DNA from: a candidate division KSB3 bacterium
Lineage (GTDB): Bacteria; Moduliflexota; Moduliflexia; Moduliflexales; Moduliflexaceae
Direction of reading: 5' to 3'
NCBI GenBank assembly: GCA_002748425.1
Contig: PDSJ01000010.1
Location: 187,643-250,858 of the forward strand
Length of the DNA: 63,216 bases
A model generated the notes under the pieces. The model was not told the DNA's origin. It saw only the letters and a list, made by a program, of their open reading frames with translations, and did no database searches. Shown here piece after piece: positions 26,338 through 36,668 of this stretch. Made by a program: the position numbers and the translations under genes. Each line of letters opens with the position of its first letter. The stretch's first letter is position 1.

Positions 26338-28122
26338 ATGACAAAAATGACGACGCAGGATAGGTTAAGCGCACTGCGGGACGTGATGGCAGGGCAGAAC
26401 ATTGACGCGTGGATTGCAGCAGACTCGGATCCACATCAGAGCGAATATCCAGCCTCCCATTGGAAAACACGCGCCTGGCTTTCCGGCTTTACGGGCTCTG
26501 CGGGGACGCTTGTCGTGACAAGGGAGAACGCCGCTTTGTGGACAGATTTCCGGTATTTTATCCAGGCTGAACGGCAATTGGCAGGCTCAGGCATCGAGCT
26601 CTTCAAGATGAAGATGCCGGGAGTCCCGTCTCTCTATGCATGGCTGAGGCAGGCATTGCAGGAAAACGACGTGCTGGGCTTTGACGGCTGGGTGTTTTCC
26701 GCTGCAGAGGCTGAGAAACTGCAACGGGCTGTCGCGGCGAAACATATCCGAATTGCCTGTGATCGGGATCTCGCAGCGCAGGTCTGGACCGAACGGCCAG
26801 CCATCCCGGGGGAGAAGATTTCCATACTCGACGTGAAGTTTTCCGGAGCATCACGGCAGTCAAAATGTTCCAGAGTGCGCGACAAGATGACGGACCTCGG
26901 TGTTCAGGGACATCTGATCTCCAGTCTCGATGAAATTGCCTGGCTGCTGAATATTCGCGGCCGCGACATCGCCTATAATCCAGTCGCGATCGCGTATCTC
27001 TATCTCTCGCAGGAGGAGGCTCATCTGTTCGTGGCTCCTGAGAAACTCTCTGAAGAGATCCTTGCTCTTCTGGCTTCCGACGGTATCATGTGCTCGGATT
27101 ATGACGCACTGCCGCGATTTTTGAAACAGATCCCGGCAGACACAACGCTGTTGATCGATCCTCAGAGAACATCGCAGGCAGTGCGGGAGTTGCTCGCGCA
27201 ACGCTGTACGATTATCGAAGGGGAAAACATTGCGCTTCCTCTGAAAGCGATCAAGAATGCATGCGAGCAGGAAGGCTTTCGCCAGGCCCATATTCGTGAT
27301 GGAGTTGCGATGGTGAAATGGCTGTTCTGGCTCAATCAACATGTCGGCAGGCAGGTTTTAAGCGAGATGACGATTGTTGAGCCGCTGGAGGAATTCCGCA
27401 GCCAACAGTCGTTTTTTCAGGGCCTAAGCTTTAATACGATTTCCGCCTATCAAGCCAACAGTGCTCTCTGTCATTATGCCGCCAAGCCGGAGACAGCCTT
27501 AACGATCGAAGCAGCAGGGATGCTCCTGGTGGATTCCGGCGCACAGTATCTGGACGGGACGACTGATATTACCCGAACCATGACGCTTTCGGAAGCAAGC
27601 GCACAGCAGCGGCGGGATTTTACATACGTTCTCAAAGGACACATTGCGCTGGCAACAGCTCAATTTCCCAAAGGCACAAGCGGTGCTCAATTAGATACTC
27701 TGGCCCGTATAGCACTTTGGAAGCAGGGCTTGGATTATGGACATGGGACCGGACACGGCCTCGGCCATTTTCTGAGTGTCCACGAAGGCCCTCAGAGCAT
27801 CCGGCCTGAAAATACCGAGCCGCTGAGACTGGGCATGGTCTGTTCGAACGAGCCAGGTCTCTATCGAGAAGGTCAATACGGCATTCGTATCGAGAATGTT
27901 GTGATCGTCGTGCCGGCAGAAGAAACCGAATTCGGCAGCTTCTATCAATTCGAAACCATCAGCCTCTGCCCGATCGATCGCCGCCTGATCGACGCCTCGC
28001 GACTGACGCAGCCTGAAAAGGACTGGCTCAACGCGTACCACCGCCGAGTGTGTGACACGCTTTCCCCATTTTTAACGAGTAATGAGCAAGCTTGGCTTGC
28101 TGAGGCAGCACAGGAAATCTAA
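26338..28122 (+). CDS. Xaa-Pro aminopeptidase (aminopeptidase P family)
   Basis: A 594-residue M24 peptidase with the three-domain layout of eukaryotic-type aminopeptidase P: two creatinase-like N-terminal domains (about 1-300) and a pita-bread catalytic domain. The metal ligands are in place: Asp in LVDSGAQYLDGTTDITRT, His in GTGHGLGHFLSVHEGP, and Glu in SNEPGLYREGQYGIRIEN. It removes N-terminal residues followed by proline. No signal peptide, so cytoplasmic. It is tightly linked to the arfB-like gene. Confidence 0.94.
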   Translation: MTKMTTQDRLSALRDVMAGQNIDAWIAADSDPHQSEYPASHWKTRAWLSGFTGSAGTLVVTRENAALWTDFRYFIQAERQLAGSGIELFKMKMPGVPSLYAWLRQALQENDVLGFDGWVFSAAEAEKLQRAVAAKHIRIACDRDLAAQVWTERPAIPGEKISILDVKFSGASRQSKCSRVRDKMTDLGVQGHLISSLDEIAWLLNIRGRDIAYNPVAIAYLYLSQEEAHLFVAPEKLSEEILALLASDGIMCSDYDALPRFLKQIPADTTLLIDPQRTSQAVRELLAQRCTIIEGENIALPLKAIKNACEQEGFRQAHIRDGVAMVKWLFWLNQHVGRQVLSEMTIVEPLEEFRSQQSFFQGLSFNTISAYQANSALCHYAAKPETALTIEAAGMLLVDSGAQYLDGTTDITRTMTLSEASAQQRRDFTYVLKGHIALATAQFPKGTSGAQLDTLARIALWKQGLDYGHGTGHGLGHFLSVHEGPQSIRPENTEPLRLGMVCSNEPGLYREGQYGIRIENVVIVVPAEETEFGSFYQFETISLCPIDRRLIDASRLTQPEKDWLNAYHRRVCDTLSPFLTSNEQAWLAEAAQEI

Positions 28123-28140
28123 GGTCCCAAGATTTTTCAT

Positions 28141-28179
28141 TTGACAATCTTCAGAACTTCTCCGAAACGTCTTTATATT
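28141..28179 (+). promoter_or_regulatory. Promoter candidate before the phosphodiester glycosidase-like gene
   Basis: TTGACA at 28141-28146, 18 bases after the pepP-like stop, with TATATT at 28174-28179. The spacing of 27 is too wide for a standard sigma-70 pair, so the -10 assignment is doubtful. Confidence 0.25.
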
Positions 28180-28268
28180 TCGGCGCTTGCATATTCCTGC
28201 TTGTATTCACGGCCTGCATGACATTTTGGGTAAGATACAAGCTCTGGGTATTGAAAGAGGCAGATGGC

Positions 28269-29135
28269 ATGAGAACACTCTTGAGAGGAACGCTGTTCGT
28301 GGCCCTGCTACACGTATGTTGCGTGAGTGGCGGCTCTGCGGTCGTTCAGGAGCCGGTCTCCCGAATGGTCAATCGCTGGCAGCAGCTTGAGGCGGGGCTT
28401 GAGTTCGGCGCATTTCCTGCTCTGCAGCGTTCCGAGACCGGCGATTCCGTGATTCGGGTCTTGCGCATCGATCCGGAATTCTTCGAGCTGCACTTGATGA
28501 ATGCCTCTGCAGGTGACTCTCATCGCAGGCTCAGCACCAGAGAATGGTGCCGTCGTTACAATCTTGTTGCCGCGATCAATGCGAGCATGTACCAGACGGA
28601 CTACCGCACCAGTGTCTCGTTGATGCGAAGCACACGCCATGTCAACAATCCAACTGTCACTCAGGATAAAGCCATTCTGGCCTTTGACCGTCACAGGTCG
28701 ACGGTGCCGCGTGTGAAAATCATCGACCGCCAGTGCGAACCTTTTCATGAGTGGGACAACGCCTATGGCAGTTTCGTCCAGAGCATTCGTATGATCTCCT
28801 GCAAAGGGCGTAATGTCTGGCGTCAGCAGCCTGATAAGAAATGGAGCACCGCCGTCATTGCCGTCGATCGCGAGGGGAAGGTCTTGTTCATCCATGTCCG
28901 TTCAATCTACAGCACCCACGATGTCATCGAGAACCTCCAACAATTGCCGCTGAATATCAGCCGTGCCATGTATGTCGAAGGCGGCCGCGAAGCCCAGCTC
29001 TACATTCACAGCGGTCAATTCGAGCGCGAACTTGTCGGCAGCCATGGCAATTCGGCCTTTAGCCTCAGCCGTGGCGCCCCTCCTGTCCCGAATGTGATTG
29101 GCCTTAGGCGGAGGTCTCAGGCCACAACGCCATGA
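28269..29135 (+). CDS. Secreted phosphodiester glycosidase family (DUF2233/NAGPA-like) protein
   Basis: About 288 residues from ATG 28269, which opens with a signal peptide (MRTLLRGTLFVALLHVCCVSG). The body matches the phosphodiester glycosidase (NAGPA/DUF2233) pattern: VAAINASMYQTDYRTSVSLM in the middle, then WSTAVIAVDREGKVLFIHVRS, and a C-terminal GGREAQLYI. Family members cleave sugar phosphodiesters such as those on wall polymers or glycoproteins; this one's substrate is unknown. It is probably periplasmic. An in-frame start at 28218 would hide the signal peptide. A lone gene between the aminopeptidase and iorA. Confidence 0.75.
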   Translation: MRTLLRGTLFVALLHVCCVSGGSAVVQEPVSRMVNRWQQLEAGLEFGAFPALQRSETGDSVIRVLRIDPEFFELHLMNASAGDSHRRLSTREWCRRYNLVAAINASMYQTDYRTSVSLMRSTRHVNNPTVTQDKAILAFDRHRSTVPRVKIIDRQCEPFHEWDNAYGSFVQSIRMISCKGRNVWRQQPDKKWSTAVIAVDREGKVLFIHVRSIYSTHDVIENLQQLPLNISRAMYVEGGREAQLYIHSGQFERELVGSHGNSAFSLSRGAPPVPNVIGLRRRSQATTP

Positions 29136-29376
29136 AGGAGTATTCTGTTACGCCTTTGATCCTCAAGCGGAAGAATGAACGAAAGATACTGCTAACTTAA
29201 AACACCTCTGGAGAAAACTTCCCCGGAAACGTCCCTCATTTTTCAAAGCCAGTGCCAGAGTAAATCACGAATTTTACATTTTAAAGCTTGACATCATCAA
29301 CGCAACACTAAAAGGCACAGACTCATACCATGTAATGACAAAAGTATAATGATCCAGCAGAATGAGGAAAGGTTTT

Positions 29377-31002
29377 ATGGACAAATTATTATTGCTTGGC
29401 GATGAGGCTCTGGCGCAGGGTGCCTTGGACGCCGGATTGTCAGGTGTGTATGCCTACCCCGGCACACCCTCTACGGAAATCACGGAATATATTCAGCGTA
29501 ATCAAGCTGCAATCGAACGCAATGTCCACAGAGAGTGGTCGGCCAACGAAAAAACCGCTTTGGAAAGCGCGCTTGGGATGTCCTACGCCGGAAAACGCGC
29601 CATGACCTGCATGAAACATGTCGGCCTGAATGTGGCGGCAGATCCTTTTATGAACTCAGCGTTAACCGGCGCGAACGGCGGGATCATCATCACTGTGGCG
29701 GACGATCCCTCAATGCACTCCTCGCAGAACGAGCAGGACTCCCGTTTTTATGTCAAATTCGCCGGCATTCCAGCCTTGGAACCTTCCAATCAGCAAGAAG
29801 CCTATGATATGGCCTTTCATGCATTCGAGTTGTCTGAAAGATACAACACGCCGGTGCTGATACGTCTGACGACCAGGCTCGCCCATTCCCGTTCAGGCAT
29901 TCTCCGCCGGGATGTGCTGTCCGAGAACGAGCTGAAGCTGCCGGACGATCCGAATCAGTTTGTATTACTGCCTGCGATTGCCCGCAAGCGTTATAAACAT
30001 GTTTTAACGCAGCAGAAGGCCTTTGAAAACGAATCAGAACAGTCGCCGTTCAATGCCTGTCACGATGGACAAGATACCTCCCTCGGAATTATCGCCTGCG
30101 GTCTGGCCTATAATTACCTGATGGAACAATGGGAAGACGGCATCTGCCCATATCCTGTGCTGAAAATCAGCCAATATCCGCTGCCTCGCAAGCTGGTGGA
30201 GAGAATTATCACGGCATGCAACGACATTCTCGTCTTGGAAGAAGGCATGCCTTTGGTGGAAGAGATGCTGAGAGCTTTTCCTGCTGCGTCCGATAACATG
30301 TCCGCTTCGTTAAAGGGCCCGTCTATTCAGGGCCGTCTCAGCGGAGCCTTGCCTCGAGACGGTGAGTTAAACCCGAATCTTGTGGCGGCAGCGCTGGGTC
30401 TGAACAATAAAAGCTGGGCGGCTGTTCCGGATATCGTCGCGACGCGTCCGCCGGAATTATGCAAAGGTTGCTCGCATCGTGATGCCTATCATGCTCTGAA
30501 TGAAGCATTGGAGCCATACGGCAGGGGGCATGTGTTTTCTGATATCGGCTGCTACACTCTGGGCTTTCTACCGCCATTTCAATCGATTAATACTTGTGTT
30601 GATATGGGGGCCTCGATTACAATGGCCAAAGGCGCGGCAGACGCTAAGTTCAAGCCTGCAATAGCCGTAATCGGTGATTCGACGTTCATTCATTCCGGCA
30701 TCACCGGATTGTTAGACGCTGTCTGGGAGAACAGCAATATTGTCGTCATGATTTTGGATAATGCCACGACTGCAATGACCGGCGGCCAAGACCACGCCGG
30801 AACCGGAAAGCTTGAAGATATCTGTAAAGGCCTGGGGGTCGCGGAGGAGCATATTCGAATTCTCAAGCCGCTGCCGAAAAATCACGATAAGATGGTACAG
30901 ACGATCAAAGAAGAAATCGCGTATAAAGGTGTTTCTGTGCTTATCCTGCGCCGTGAATGCATCCAGACCTTGGTCCGAAGAAAACGTCAACAGAAGGCAT
31001 AA
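29377..31002 (+). CDS. iorA: Indolepyruvate:ferredoxin oxidoreductase, alpha subunit, lacking the ferredoxin domain
   Basis: A 541-residue TPP-dependent 2-oxoacid oxidoreductase subunit. The pyrimidine-binding domain comes first (AYPGTPSTEITEYI; SANEKTALESALGMSYAGKRAM). The TPP-diphosphate domain follows near residue 355 onward (CKGCSHRDAY, then GDSTFIHSGITGLL and DNATTAMTGGQ). Classical IorA (about 600-650 residues) ends in a two-cluster ferredoxin domain; here the chain stops at VRRKRQQKA with no CxxCxxC. Similar short forms exist, for example in Bacteroidetes. AGGAAAGG before ATG 29377 decides the start. It oxidises aryl pyruvates to acyl-CoA together with the iorB product. Confidence 0.93.
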   Translation: MDKLLLLGDEALAQGALDAGLSGVYAYPGTPSTEITEYIQRNQAAIERNVHREWSANEKTALESALGMSYAGKRAMTCMKHVGLNVAADPFMNSALTGANGGIIITVADDPSMHSSQNEQDSRFYVKFAGIPALEPSNQQEAYDMAFHAFELSERYNTPVLIRLTTRLAHSRSGILRRDVLSENELKLPDDPNQFVLLPAIARKRYKHVLTQQKAFENESEQSPFNACHDGQDTSLGIIACGLAYNYLMEQWEDGICPYPVLKISQYPLPRKLVERIITACNDILVLEEGMPLVEEMLRAFPAASDNMSASLKGPSIQGRLSGALPRDGELNPNLVAAALGLNNKSWAAVPDIVATRPPELCKGCSHRDAYHALNEALEPYGRGHVFSDIGCYTLGFLPPFQSINTCVDMGASITMAKGAADAKFKPAIAVIGDSTFIHSGITGLLDAVWENSNIVVMILDNATTAMTGGQDHAGTGKLEDICKGLGVAEEHIRILKPLPKNHDKMVQTIKEEIAYKGVSVLILRRECIQTLVRRKRQQKA

Positions 31003-31154
31003 ACGTTTCATCACAGTATACACAAAACACACGAGCCTTATGCTGCTGACTCAGAGATCTATTTTTTTCCTCTTGAAAAAATGTTCATGACGTTTCAGGG
31101 CTTCTGCATTCTTGAATCGTGTATTCAGTGTAGGCTGTGGTGAATCAACGTCGT

Positions 31155-31739
31155 ATGAAAAACGATATTATTTTAGCAGGGGTTGGAGGCCAGGGGATTC
31201 TTTCGATCGCGGCGATTATCGGATATGCTGCGGTGGGATCCGGACTCTACTTAAAACAAGCCGAAGTACATGGCATGAGTCAACGTGGCGGGGCAGTGCA
31301 GTCACACCTGAGAATTTCCGATACACAGATCTACTCCGACCTGATCCCCGGTGGCAGCGCCCGCCTCGTACTGTCGGTCGAGCCTATGGAGTCTTTACGT
31401 TATCTGCCCTATTTGTCGAAGGAAGGTTGGTTGATTACGAATACCAAATCCGTTATCAACATCAAGAATTATCCCGGGCAAGATGCGCTATATCAAAAAA
31501 TCAGCGAGCTTCCCCGGCAGATTATGCTGCCCGCCGACGATATCGCCAGAGACATCGGTGCGAGCCGAGCCATGAATATGGTCATGCTGGGAGCCGGATC
31601 GCCGCAAATTGAGGTGTCGTACGAGCAACTTCAGCAAGGCATCCGTTTTATTTTCAGCCGTAAAGGCGAGGCTGTTGTCACATCGAACCTCAAGGCGCTC
31701 GATGCCGGACGCGTCTTTGCGCAAGAGCGCATGAGTTGA
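31155..31739 (+). CDS. iorB: Indolepyruvate:ferredoxin oxidoreductase, beta subunit
   Basis: A 194-residue gamma-type 2-oxoacid:acceptor oxidoreductase domain, normal for IorB. The signature is IILAGVGGQGILSIAAIIGYAA, then EVHGMSQRGGAVQSHLR. It pairs with the iorA product. The gap from iorA is about 150 bp and no convincing ribosome-binding site is seen; GTG 31137 is an alternative start six codons upstream. It is followed by an NSS symporter, which suggests uptake of the amino acids whose 2-oxoacids IorAB oxidises. Confidence 0.93.
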   Translation: MKNDIILAGVGGQGILSIAAIIGYAAVGSGLYLKQAEVHGMSQRGGAVQSHLRISDTQIYSDLIPGGSARLVLSVEPMESLRYLPYLSKEGWLITNTKSVINIKNYPGQDALYQKISELPRQIMLPADDIARDIGASRAMNMVMLGAGSPQIEVSYEQLQQGIRFIFSRKGEAVVTSNLKALDAGRVFAQERMS

Positions 31740-31906
31740 TAGCTGACGGAAACAACTGAAATTTATGTCCTCTCATCCATATTTTACTTGACAACTTTCC
31801 GCTCTTTCCGGGAGTTCGAGGAGTCAGTGTGTATTTATAGACAGAGTAATTAACAAAAATTGGGGGCAATGGGTCACCAATCGCCACAGATAGGGAGTGT
31901 AGTTAC

Positions 31907-33268
31907 ATGCCAGAATTGCAAAGAGATCACTTTGGAAGCACTTTAGGTATTCTTGCTGCGGCCGCCGGGTCTGCCATCGGATTGGGAAATGTCTGGAAGT
32001 TTCCATATATTACGGGAGTTTACGGAGGAGCCGCGTTTATTATTGTGTATTTAGTTTGTATCGCCCTTATCGGCTTGCCGGTTATGTTGTCGGAATTCTT
32101 AATCGGTCGCCGTGCCGACCGTGCTGCGATCGGCTCTTTTAAAAAACTGGCTCCTGGAACAGCATGGTTCCTCACAGGTTGGATGGGTGTTGTGGCCGCC
32201 TTCTGTATTCTTTCATTTTATTCTGTTGTCGCCGGATGGACCATAGATTATATTGTCCGTTCGATAGCAAATCAGTTTGCCGAAAAAACTCCGGAAGAGA
32301 TCAAAACAATCTTTGGCACGTTTATCGGCGGCACGGCCAGGCCGTTATTCTGGCACGTTGTTTTTATGCTAAGTTGTGCGTTGATTGTGATGTCCGGTGT
32401 CAAAAAAGGCATTGAGAAATATTCAAAAATCCTGATGCCGCTCTTGCTGATTATCCTCATTGTCCTCGACATTCGCGCGCTCACGCTTCCAGGGGCTGGA
32501 AAAGGTCTGGCTTTTCTGTTCCAGCCTGATTTTAGCAAGCTGTCTGCTGCAGGGGTTCTCGCGGCGTTGGGACATGCCTTCTTTTCTCTCAGTTTAGGGA
32601 TGGGCGCGATGATCACCTATGGCTCTTATATTGAGAAAAAAGAAAATCTCGGCAGCATCTCCCTGCAGGTCATCATTGCAGATACCATGATTGCCCTGCT
32701 GGCCGGGATCGCGATCTTTCCGTCAGTCTTTGCTTTCGGCATTGAACCAGGCGCCGGCCCGGGATTGGTCTTCGTCACGCTGCCCAACGTATTTAATCAG
32801 ATGCCGGGCGGCTATATCTTCCAGATACTCTTTTTCGTCCTTTTAGTTGTTGCGGCGCTCACGTCAGCCATCTCGATCCTGGAGGTTGTTGTGGCCTACT
32901 TTGTCGAAGAACTTAACATGAAACGCCATCTTGCCACGTTCGTCTCAACAGCGGCCATCGGCTTTATCGGTGTCTTTGCTTCCTTGTCACAAGGTCCGTT
33001 AAGTACATTTACTCTGCCGATTTTCAACAGAAGCGTGTTTGACAGCCTTGATTTCCTTGCTTCCAACATTCTGCTGCCTGTTGGCGGCATGTTCGTCACG
33101 CTCTTTGTCGGCTGGTACTTAAAGCAGCACATCGTTCGAGACGAAGTCTCCAATGGCGGAAAACTATCGATAAGCTATATGCCGCTTTTTATGATTCTGT
33201 GTAAAGTTGTGGCTCCGATTGGTATTGCAATTGTCTTTTTGAATGGATTAGGCATTTTGAAATTCTGA
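31907..33268 (+). CDS. Neurotransmitter:sodium symporter (NSS/SNF) family amino-acid transporter
   Basis: A 453-residue LeuT-fold transporter, about 11 membrane helices as in MhsT-type bacterial members. Helix 1 carries the unwound sodium/substrate motif AAAGSAIGLGNVWKFPY, followed by GGAAFIIVYL. These proteins import hydrophobic or aromatic amino acids with Na+. Its position after iorAB suggests aromatic amino acids, which would feed indolepyruvate or phenylpyruvate oxidation. That substrate is inference. It ends before a terminator at 33312-33339. Confidence 0.94.
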   Translation: MPELQRDHFGSTLGILAAAAGSAIGLGNVWKFPYITGVYGGAAFIIVYLVCIALIGLPVMLSEFLIGRRADRAAIGSFKKLAPGTAWFLTGWMGVVAAFCILSFYSVVAGWTIDYIVRSIANQFAEKTPEEIKTIFGTFIGGTARPLFWHVVFMLSCALIVMSGVKKGIEKYSKILMPLLLIILIVLDIRALTLPGAGKGLAFLFQPDFSKLSAAGVLAALGHAFFSLSLGMGAMITYGSYIEKKENLGSISLQVIIADTMIALLAGIAIFPSVFAFGIEPGAGPGLVFVTLPNVFNQMPGGYIFQILFFVLLVVAALTSAISILEVVVAYFVEELNMKRHLATFVSTAAIGFIGVFASLSQGPLSTFTLPIFNRSVFDSLDFLASNILLPVGGMFVTLFVGWYLKQHIVRDEVSNGGKLSISYMPLFMILCKVVAPIGIAIVFLNGLGILKF

Positions 33269-33311
33269 TTGCTGGCTTCGTTCACGTAGCAAGCACATAT
33301 AAGAGCAAGAG

Positions 33312-33349
33312 CAGCCCCTGGCTTTTATAAAAGGGGCTGTCTTGTCTTC
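33312..33349 (+). terminator. Rho-independent terminator after the NSS symporter
   Basis: CAGCCCCT at 33312-33319 pairs with AGGGGCTG at 33332-33339 around an AT-rich 12-base loop, followed by TCTTGTCTT. It ends the iorAB-symporter unit and precedes the YyaL-type gene. Confidence 0.75.
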
Positions 33350-33371
33350 ACACGAGACATGCAGAGCAAGC

Positions 33372-35636
33372 ATGAAATTTTCCTTACGACATAAAGGCTT
33401 CTTCCTGCTGTGTGGTATTGCAATGATTCTGTCCGGCGTGTACCCTCGACAAAGCTGCGGAGAAGTGATGGGCACAATGGAAGAACGCGTTCAGAAAACA
33501 CACAATCGTTTACACAATGAGAAAAGCCCCTATCTTCTGCAGCATGCGGATAATCCAGTCGATTGGTATCCTTGGGGCGATGAGGCATTTGACAAGGCAG
33601 CCCGTGAAAATAAACCGATCTTTCTTTCGATCGGCTACTCCACCTGCCACTGGTGTCATGTGATGGAGCATGAATCTTTTGAAGATCCCCAGGTCGCGAA
33701 GCTGCTTAATGAAGTCTTTGTGTCGATTAAGGTAGACCGCGAGGAACGTCCGGATATTGACAATATGTATATGACAGTCTCTCATATGTTGACCGGCAGC
33801 GGTGGATGGCCCCTGAACATTATCATGACGCCTGAGAAAAAACCCTTTTTTGCCGGGACGTATTTTCCGAAAAGGTCCCGATTCGGACGTATTGGCATGC
33901 TGGATCTCATTCCACAGATTCGTGAAATCTGGACGACTCAGCCCAGAAAGGTTCAGGAGACTGCCGAACAGATTCTGGCTGCGCTGCACACGCATCATGT
34001 TTACGTAAGCAAGCCGCAAGTCATTGCTCTTTCGGATAAATCTGAGCTCTTGCGAAAAGCCTTCAACGATTTCGTGCAACGTTTCGATTCACACTACGGC
34101 GGTTTCGGTAAAGCTCCTAAATTTCCATCACCCCACAACGTATTGTTTCTGTTGCGCTACTGGAAACGCAGCGGCGATGATGTGGCTCTGAGAATGGTTG
34201 AGAAAACGCTCCAGGCCATGCGCCTGGGAGGTCTCTACGATCATATCGGTTTCGGTTTTCACCGCTACTCGACCGATGAAAAATGGCTGTTGCCGCATTT
34301 CGAAAAAATGCTTTATGATCAGGCCATGCTGGCGTTGGCATATATCGAAGGCCATCAAGCCACCGGGAAGCCTGAATACGAGCAGACCGCCCGGGAAATA
34401 TTCCAATATGTCTTACGCGATATGCAAGATCCTGCTGGGGGATTTTATTCTGCCGAAGACGCTGACAGTGAAGGCGCAGAAGGAAAATTTTACCTGTGGA
34501 GCAGTGATGAGCTGCACGCGATGTTAGATGACGACGACGCTGACCTTCTTCTCGATATCTATCATGTTGAAGAACACGGCAATTTTCGAGACCAGTCCAC
34601 CGGCCTGAGAACCGGCAAAAATATCCTTCACCTTCAGGAGTCCATTCGGGAAATCGCTGGGAGATTAGACCTCAACGACAAGACCTTACGGAAACGCCTT
34701 GAAACCATACGACAGACGCTGTTCTGGCATCGCGAGCATCGCATTCATCCTCACAAAGATGATAAAATTCTCACCGATTGGAACGGTCTGATGATCGCCG
34801 CATTGTCCCGGGGCGCTCAAGTTTTTGATGAGCCGCTTTATCTTGAGGCGGCCGAAAAGGCAGCCAATTTTCTCCTGGACAAGCTGAAAGACAGACAAGG
34901 CCGCCTCCTGCATCGCTATCGCGACGGTGAAGCGGCGATTGCGGGGCATATCGATGACTATGCCTTCCTCATTTGGGGCCTGATAGAAGTGTATGAAGCG
35001 AGCTTTAAGGTCTCATATCTCAAAGAAGCTTTCCGCCTGCATGATGAGCTTTACCGCCATTTCGGCGACAAAGAACAGGGAGGACTCTATTTTACAGCAG
35101 ATGACGCCGAACAACTCCTCATCCGGGAAAAAGAAATTTACGATGGTGCTGTGCCTTCAGGAAATTCGGTCTCGCTACTGAACAGTATCCGGCTTGGCAG
35201 ACTTTCTGGAAATCCTGAGCTGGAAGAACAGGCTGCACATACTTTCAACGCTTTTGCCGCGACAATCGCCGATCACCCTACAGCGCATACGTTTTCTCTG
35301 CTGGGGGTGGATTTCGCGACAGGGCCATCGCATGAAGTGGTGATTGTCGGGAAACGACACGACGAAGGCACTCGTGAGATGCTGCAGAATTTACGACACG
35401 TGTTTGTGCCAAATAAAGTTGTGTTATTTCGCCCGGTTGACGAACTTCATCCTGAGATTCTCGATTTGACAGGCAACATTGCAGCATACTCGCGGATAGA
35501 CGGAAAAACAACAGCCTATGTCTGCCGGAATTTTATCTGTGCCCTGCCCACCACCGATGCCGGTGAAATGCTGGAGATGCTGGAGAAAGAGTACACAAAC
35601 GATTTACGAGACCCTGGAGTCTTTTCTCAACAATAA
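33372..35636 (+). CDS. YyaL-type thioredoxin-domain protein (DUF255, SPATA20 family)
   Basis: About 754 residues. The N-terminal thioredoxin-like domain has CHWCH in [16 protein letters not shown] (about residues 87-102) and DREERPDID. The remaining 550 residues form an alpha/alpha toroid resembling N-acylglucosamine 2-epimerase and glycosidase folds ([22 protein letters not shown]). The family is conserved from bacteria to man without an agreed function. The start at 33372 gives a hydrophobic, signal-like segment ([16 protein letters not shown]) that most cytosolic relatives lack, so this copy may be exported. A TTG start at 33342 would fall in the terminator. Confidence 0.9.
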   Translation: MKFSLRHKGFFLLCGIAMILSGVYPRQSCGEVMGTMEERVQKTHNRLHNEKSPYLLQHADNPVDWYPWGDEAFDKAARENKPIFLSIGYSTCHWCHVMEHESFEDPQVAKLLNEVFVSIKVDREERPDIDNMYMTVSHMLTGSGGWPLNIIMTPEKKPFFAGTYFPKRSRFGRIGMLDLIPQIREIWTTQPRKVQETAEQILAALHTHHVYVSKPQVIALSDKSELLRKAFNDFVQRFDSHYGGFGKAPKFPSPHNVLFLLRYWKRSGDDVALRMVEKTLQAMRLGGLYDHIGFGFHRYSTDEKWLLPHFEKMLYDQAMLALAYIEGHQATGKPEYEQTAREIFQYVLRDMQDPAGGFYSAEDADSEGAEGKFYLWSSDELHAMLDDDDADLLLDIYHVEEHGNFRDQSTGLRTGKNILHLQESIREIAGRLDLNDKTLRKRLETIRQTLFWHREHRIHPHKDDKILTDWNGLMIAALSRGAQVFDEPLYLEAAEKAANFLLDKLKDRQGRLLHRYRDGEAAIAGHIDDYAFLIWGLIEVYEASFKVSYLKEAFRLHDELYRHFGDKEQGGLYFTADDAEQLLIREKEIYDGAVPSGNSVSLLNSIRLGRLSGNPELEEQAAHTFNAFAATIADHPTAHTFSLLGVDFATGPSHEVVIVGKRHDEGTREMLQNLRHVFVPNKVVLFRPVDELHPEILDLTGNIAAYSRIDGKTTAYVCRNFICALPTTDAGEMLEMLEKEYTNDLRDPGVFSQQ

Positions 35637-35723
35637 ATGCGCAACAGATTCGTACGGCAAGAATTCATCTACTCAGCAGGCCAACACGTTCACCATTCTG
35701 ACGTGCCGGGGTGCACTTCCCGC

Positions 35724-36668
35724 TCATTTCGAGCGAATCGGCAGGACCCATACGGCAATCCCGGGGTCATCGGCTCCTGCATCTCCCAGATATCCCATCG
35801 GATGATCCGTCATGTATAAGTTCCAGTAGCGCCCATTTGCATCATGATTAGAAGAGCCATACCACACCCCTCGCTTCGGGAACACCGCTTTTGGAAGGGC
35901 ATGCGGATCGATTCCCCCTCCACGACTGACATTCCCGATTAAACGCGCAAGTTCTTGCATCGTCGGCATGTGCCAGTCTCCTGCACTCGATCCATCGTTT
36001 AAACCACAAATACCATCGTGTAATTCAGCAACTCGTTGGACCGCTCTGGCAGGGGTGAGCGTCCCGAAACAGTCGACATGATCGCGCAGAACATACAGGC
36101 CAGCCTCTGGGACTTCTACCGTTCCATCTCCGCGATCGATAAAGCTTGGATCTTTTATAGAGAGTGCGCCATATACGGCGACTGCTAATGGCATGGGATT
36201 AGCTGCGTCCCATTTTGAGATATCGCCATCATCGATTTTTACGACAATGGTCTGTTTATCCTGTCTGCGATGCGCCGTCCGATAATATAAGCCGCGTTTG
36301 CTAAACACAACAGGAAGGTGGGAGAGTACATGACTCGGATGATCGTAATCGAAGCTCAATAAAAATTCTCGTAGATCAGGAGCCCGAAAGCCGTCTCCCA
36401 GGGCACGTATCTGTTGTAATGTTGCACCATAGCCAGCCCCTGGTCCAAAGATAGAATTATCTTTCAGCCATATAATTCCTGTTTCCGGATCTGTATAAAG
36501 AGCATATCCATTCGCTTCAGTGATGTGCTCAGGTGTATTAGCAGAATCTGCTCTTGTCACATGCTTTCGATTCTCCGAGCAAGAGGAAAGCAGAAAAATG
36601 AGAGACGCCAGAACGATCATCTTCAGGCAGGCAAGACGACATGGACATCGTGAGCTAGTAGTGTTCAT
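35724..36668 (-). CDS. DUF1566-type lipoprotein
   Basis: A 314-residue lipoprotein. The N-terminus has a signal sequence ending in a lipobox (LIFLLSSC; Cys near residue 29). Two DUF1566 (Lcl C-terminal-like) segments follow: TDPETGIIWLKDNS with APDLREFLLSF, and CFGTLTPARAVQRVAEL with WHMPTMQELARLIG. The domain is common in exported proteins of environmental bacteria and its function is unknown. It is convergent with the YyaL-type gene and divergent from zwf. Confidence 0.8.
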   Translation of the reverse strand: MNTTSSRCPCRLACLKMIVLASLIFLLSSCSENRKHVTRADSANTPEHITEANGYALYTDPETGIIWLKDNSIFGPGAGYGATLQQIRALGDGFRAPDLREFLLSFDYDHPSHVLSHLPVVFSKRGLYYRTAHRRQDKQTIVVKIDDGDISKWDAANPMPLAVAVYGALSIKDPSFIDRGDGTVEVPEAGLYVLRDHVDCFGTLTPARAVQRVAELHDGICGLNDGSSAGDWHMPTMQELARLIGNVSRGGGIDPHALPKAVFPKRGVWYGSSNHDANGRYWNLYMTDHPMGYLGDAGADDPGIAVWVLPIRSK

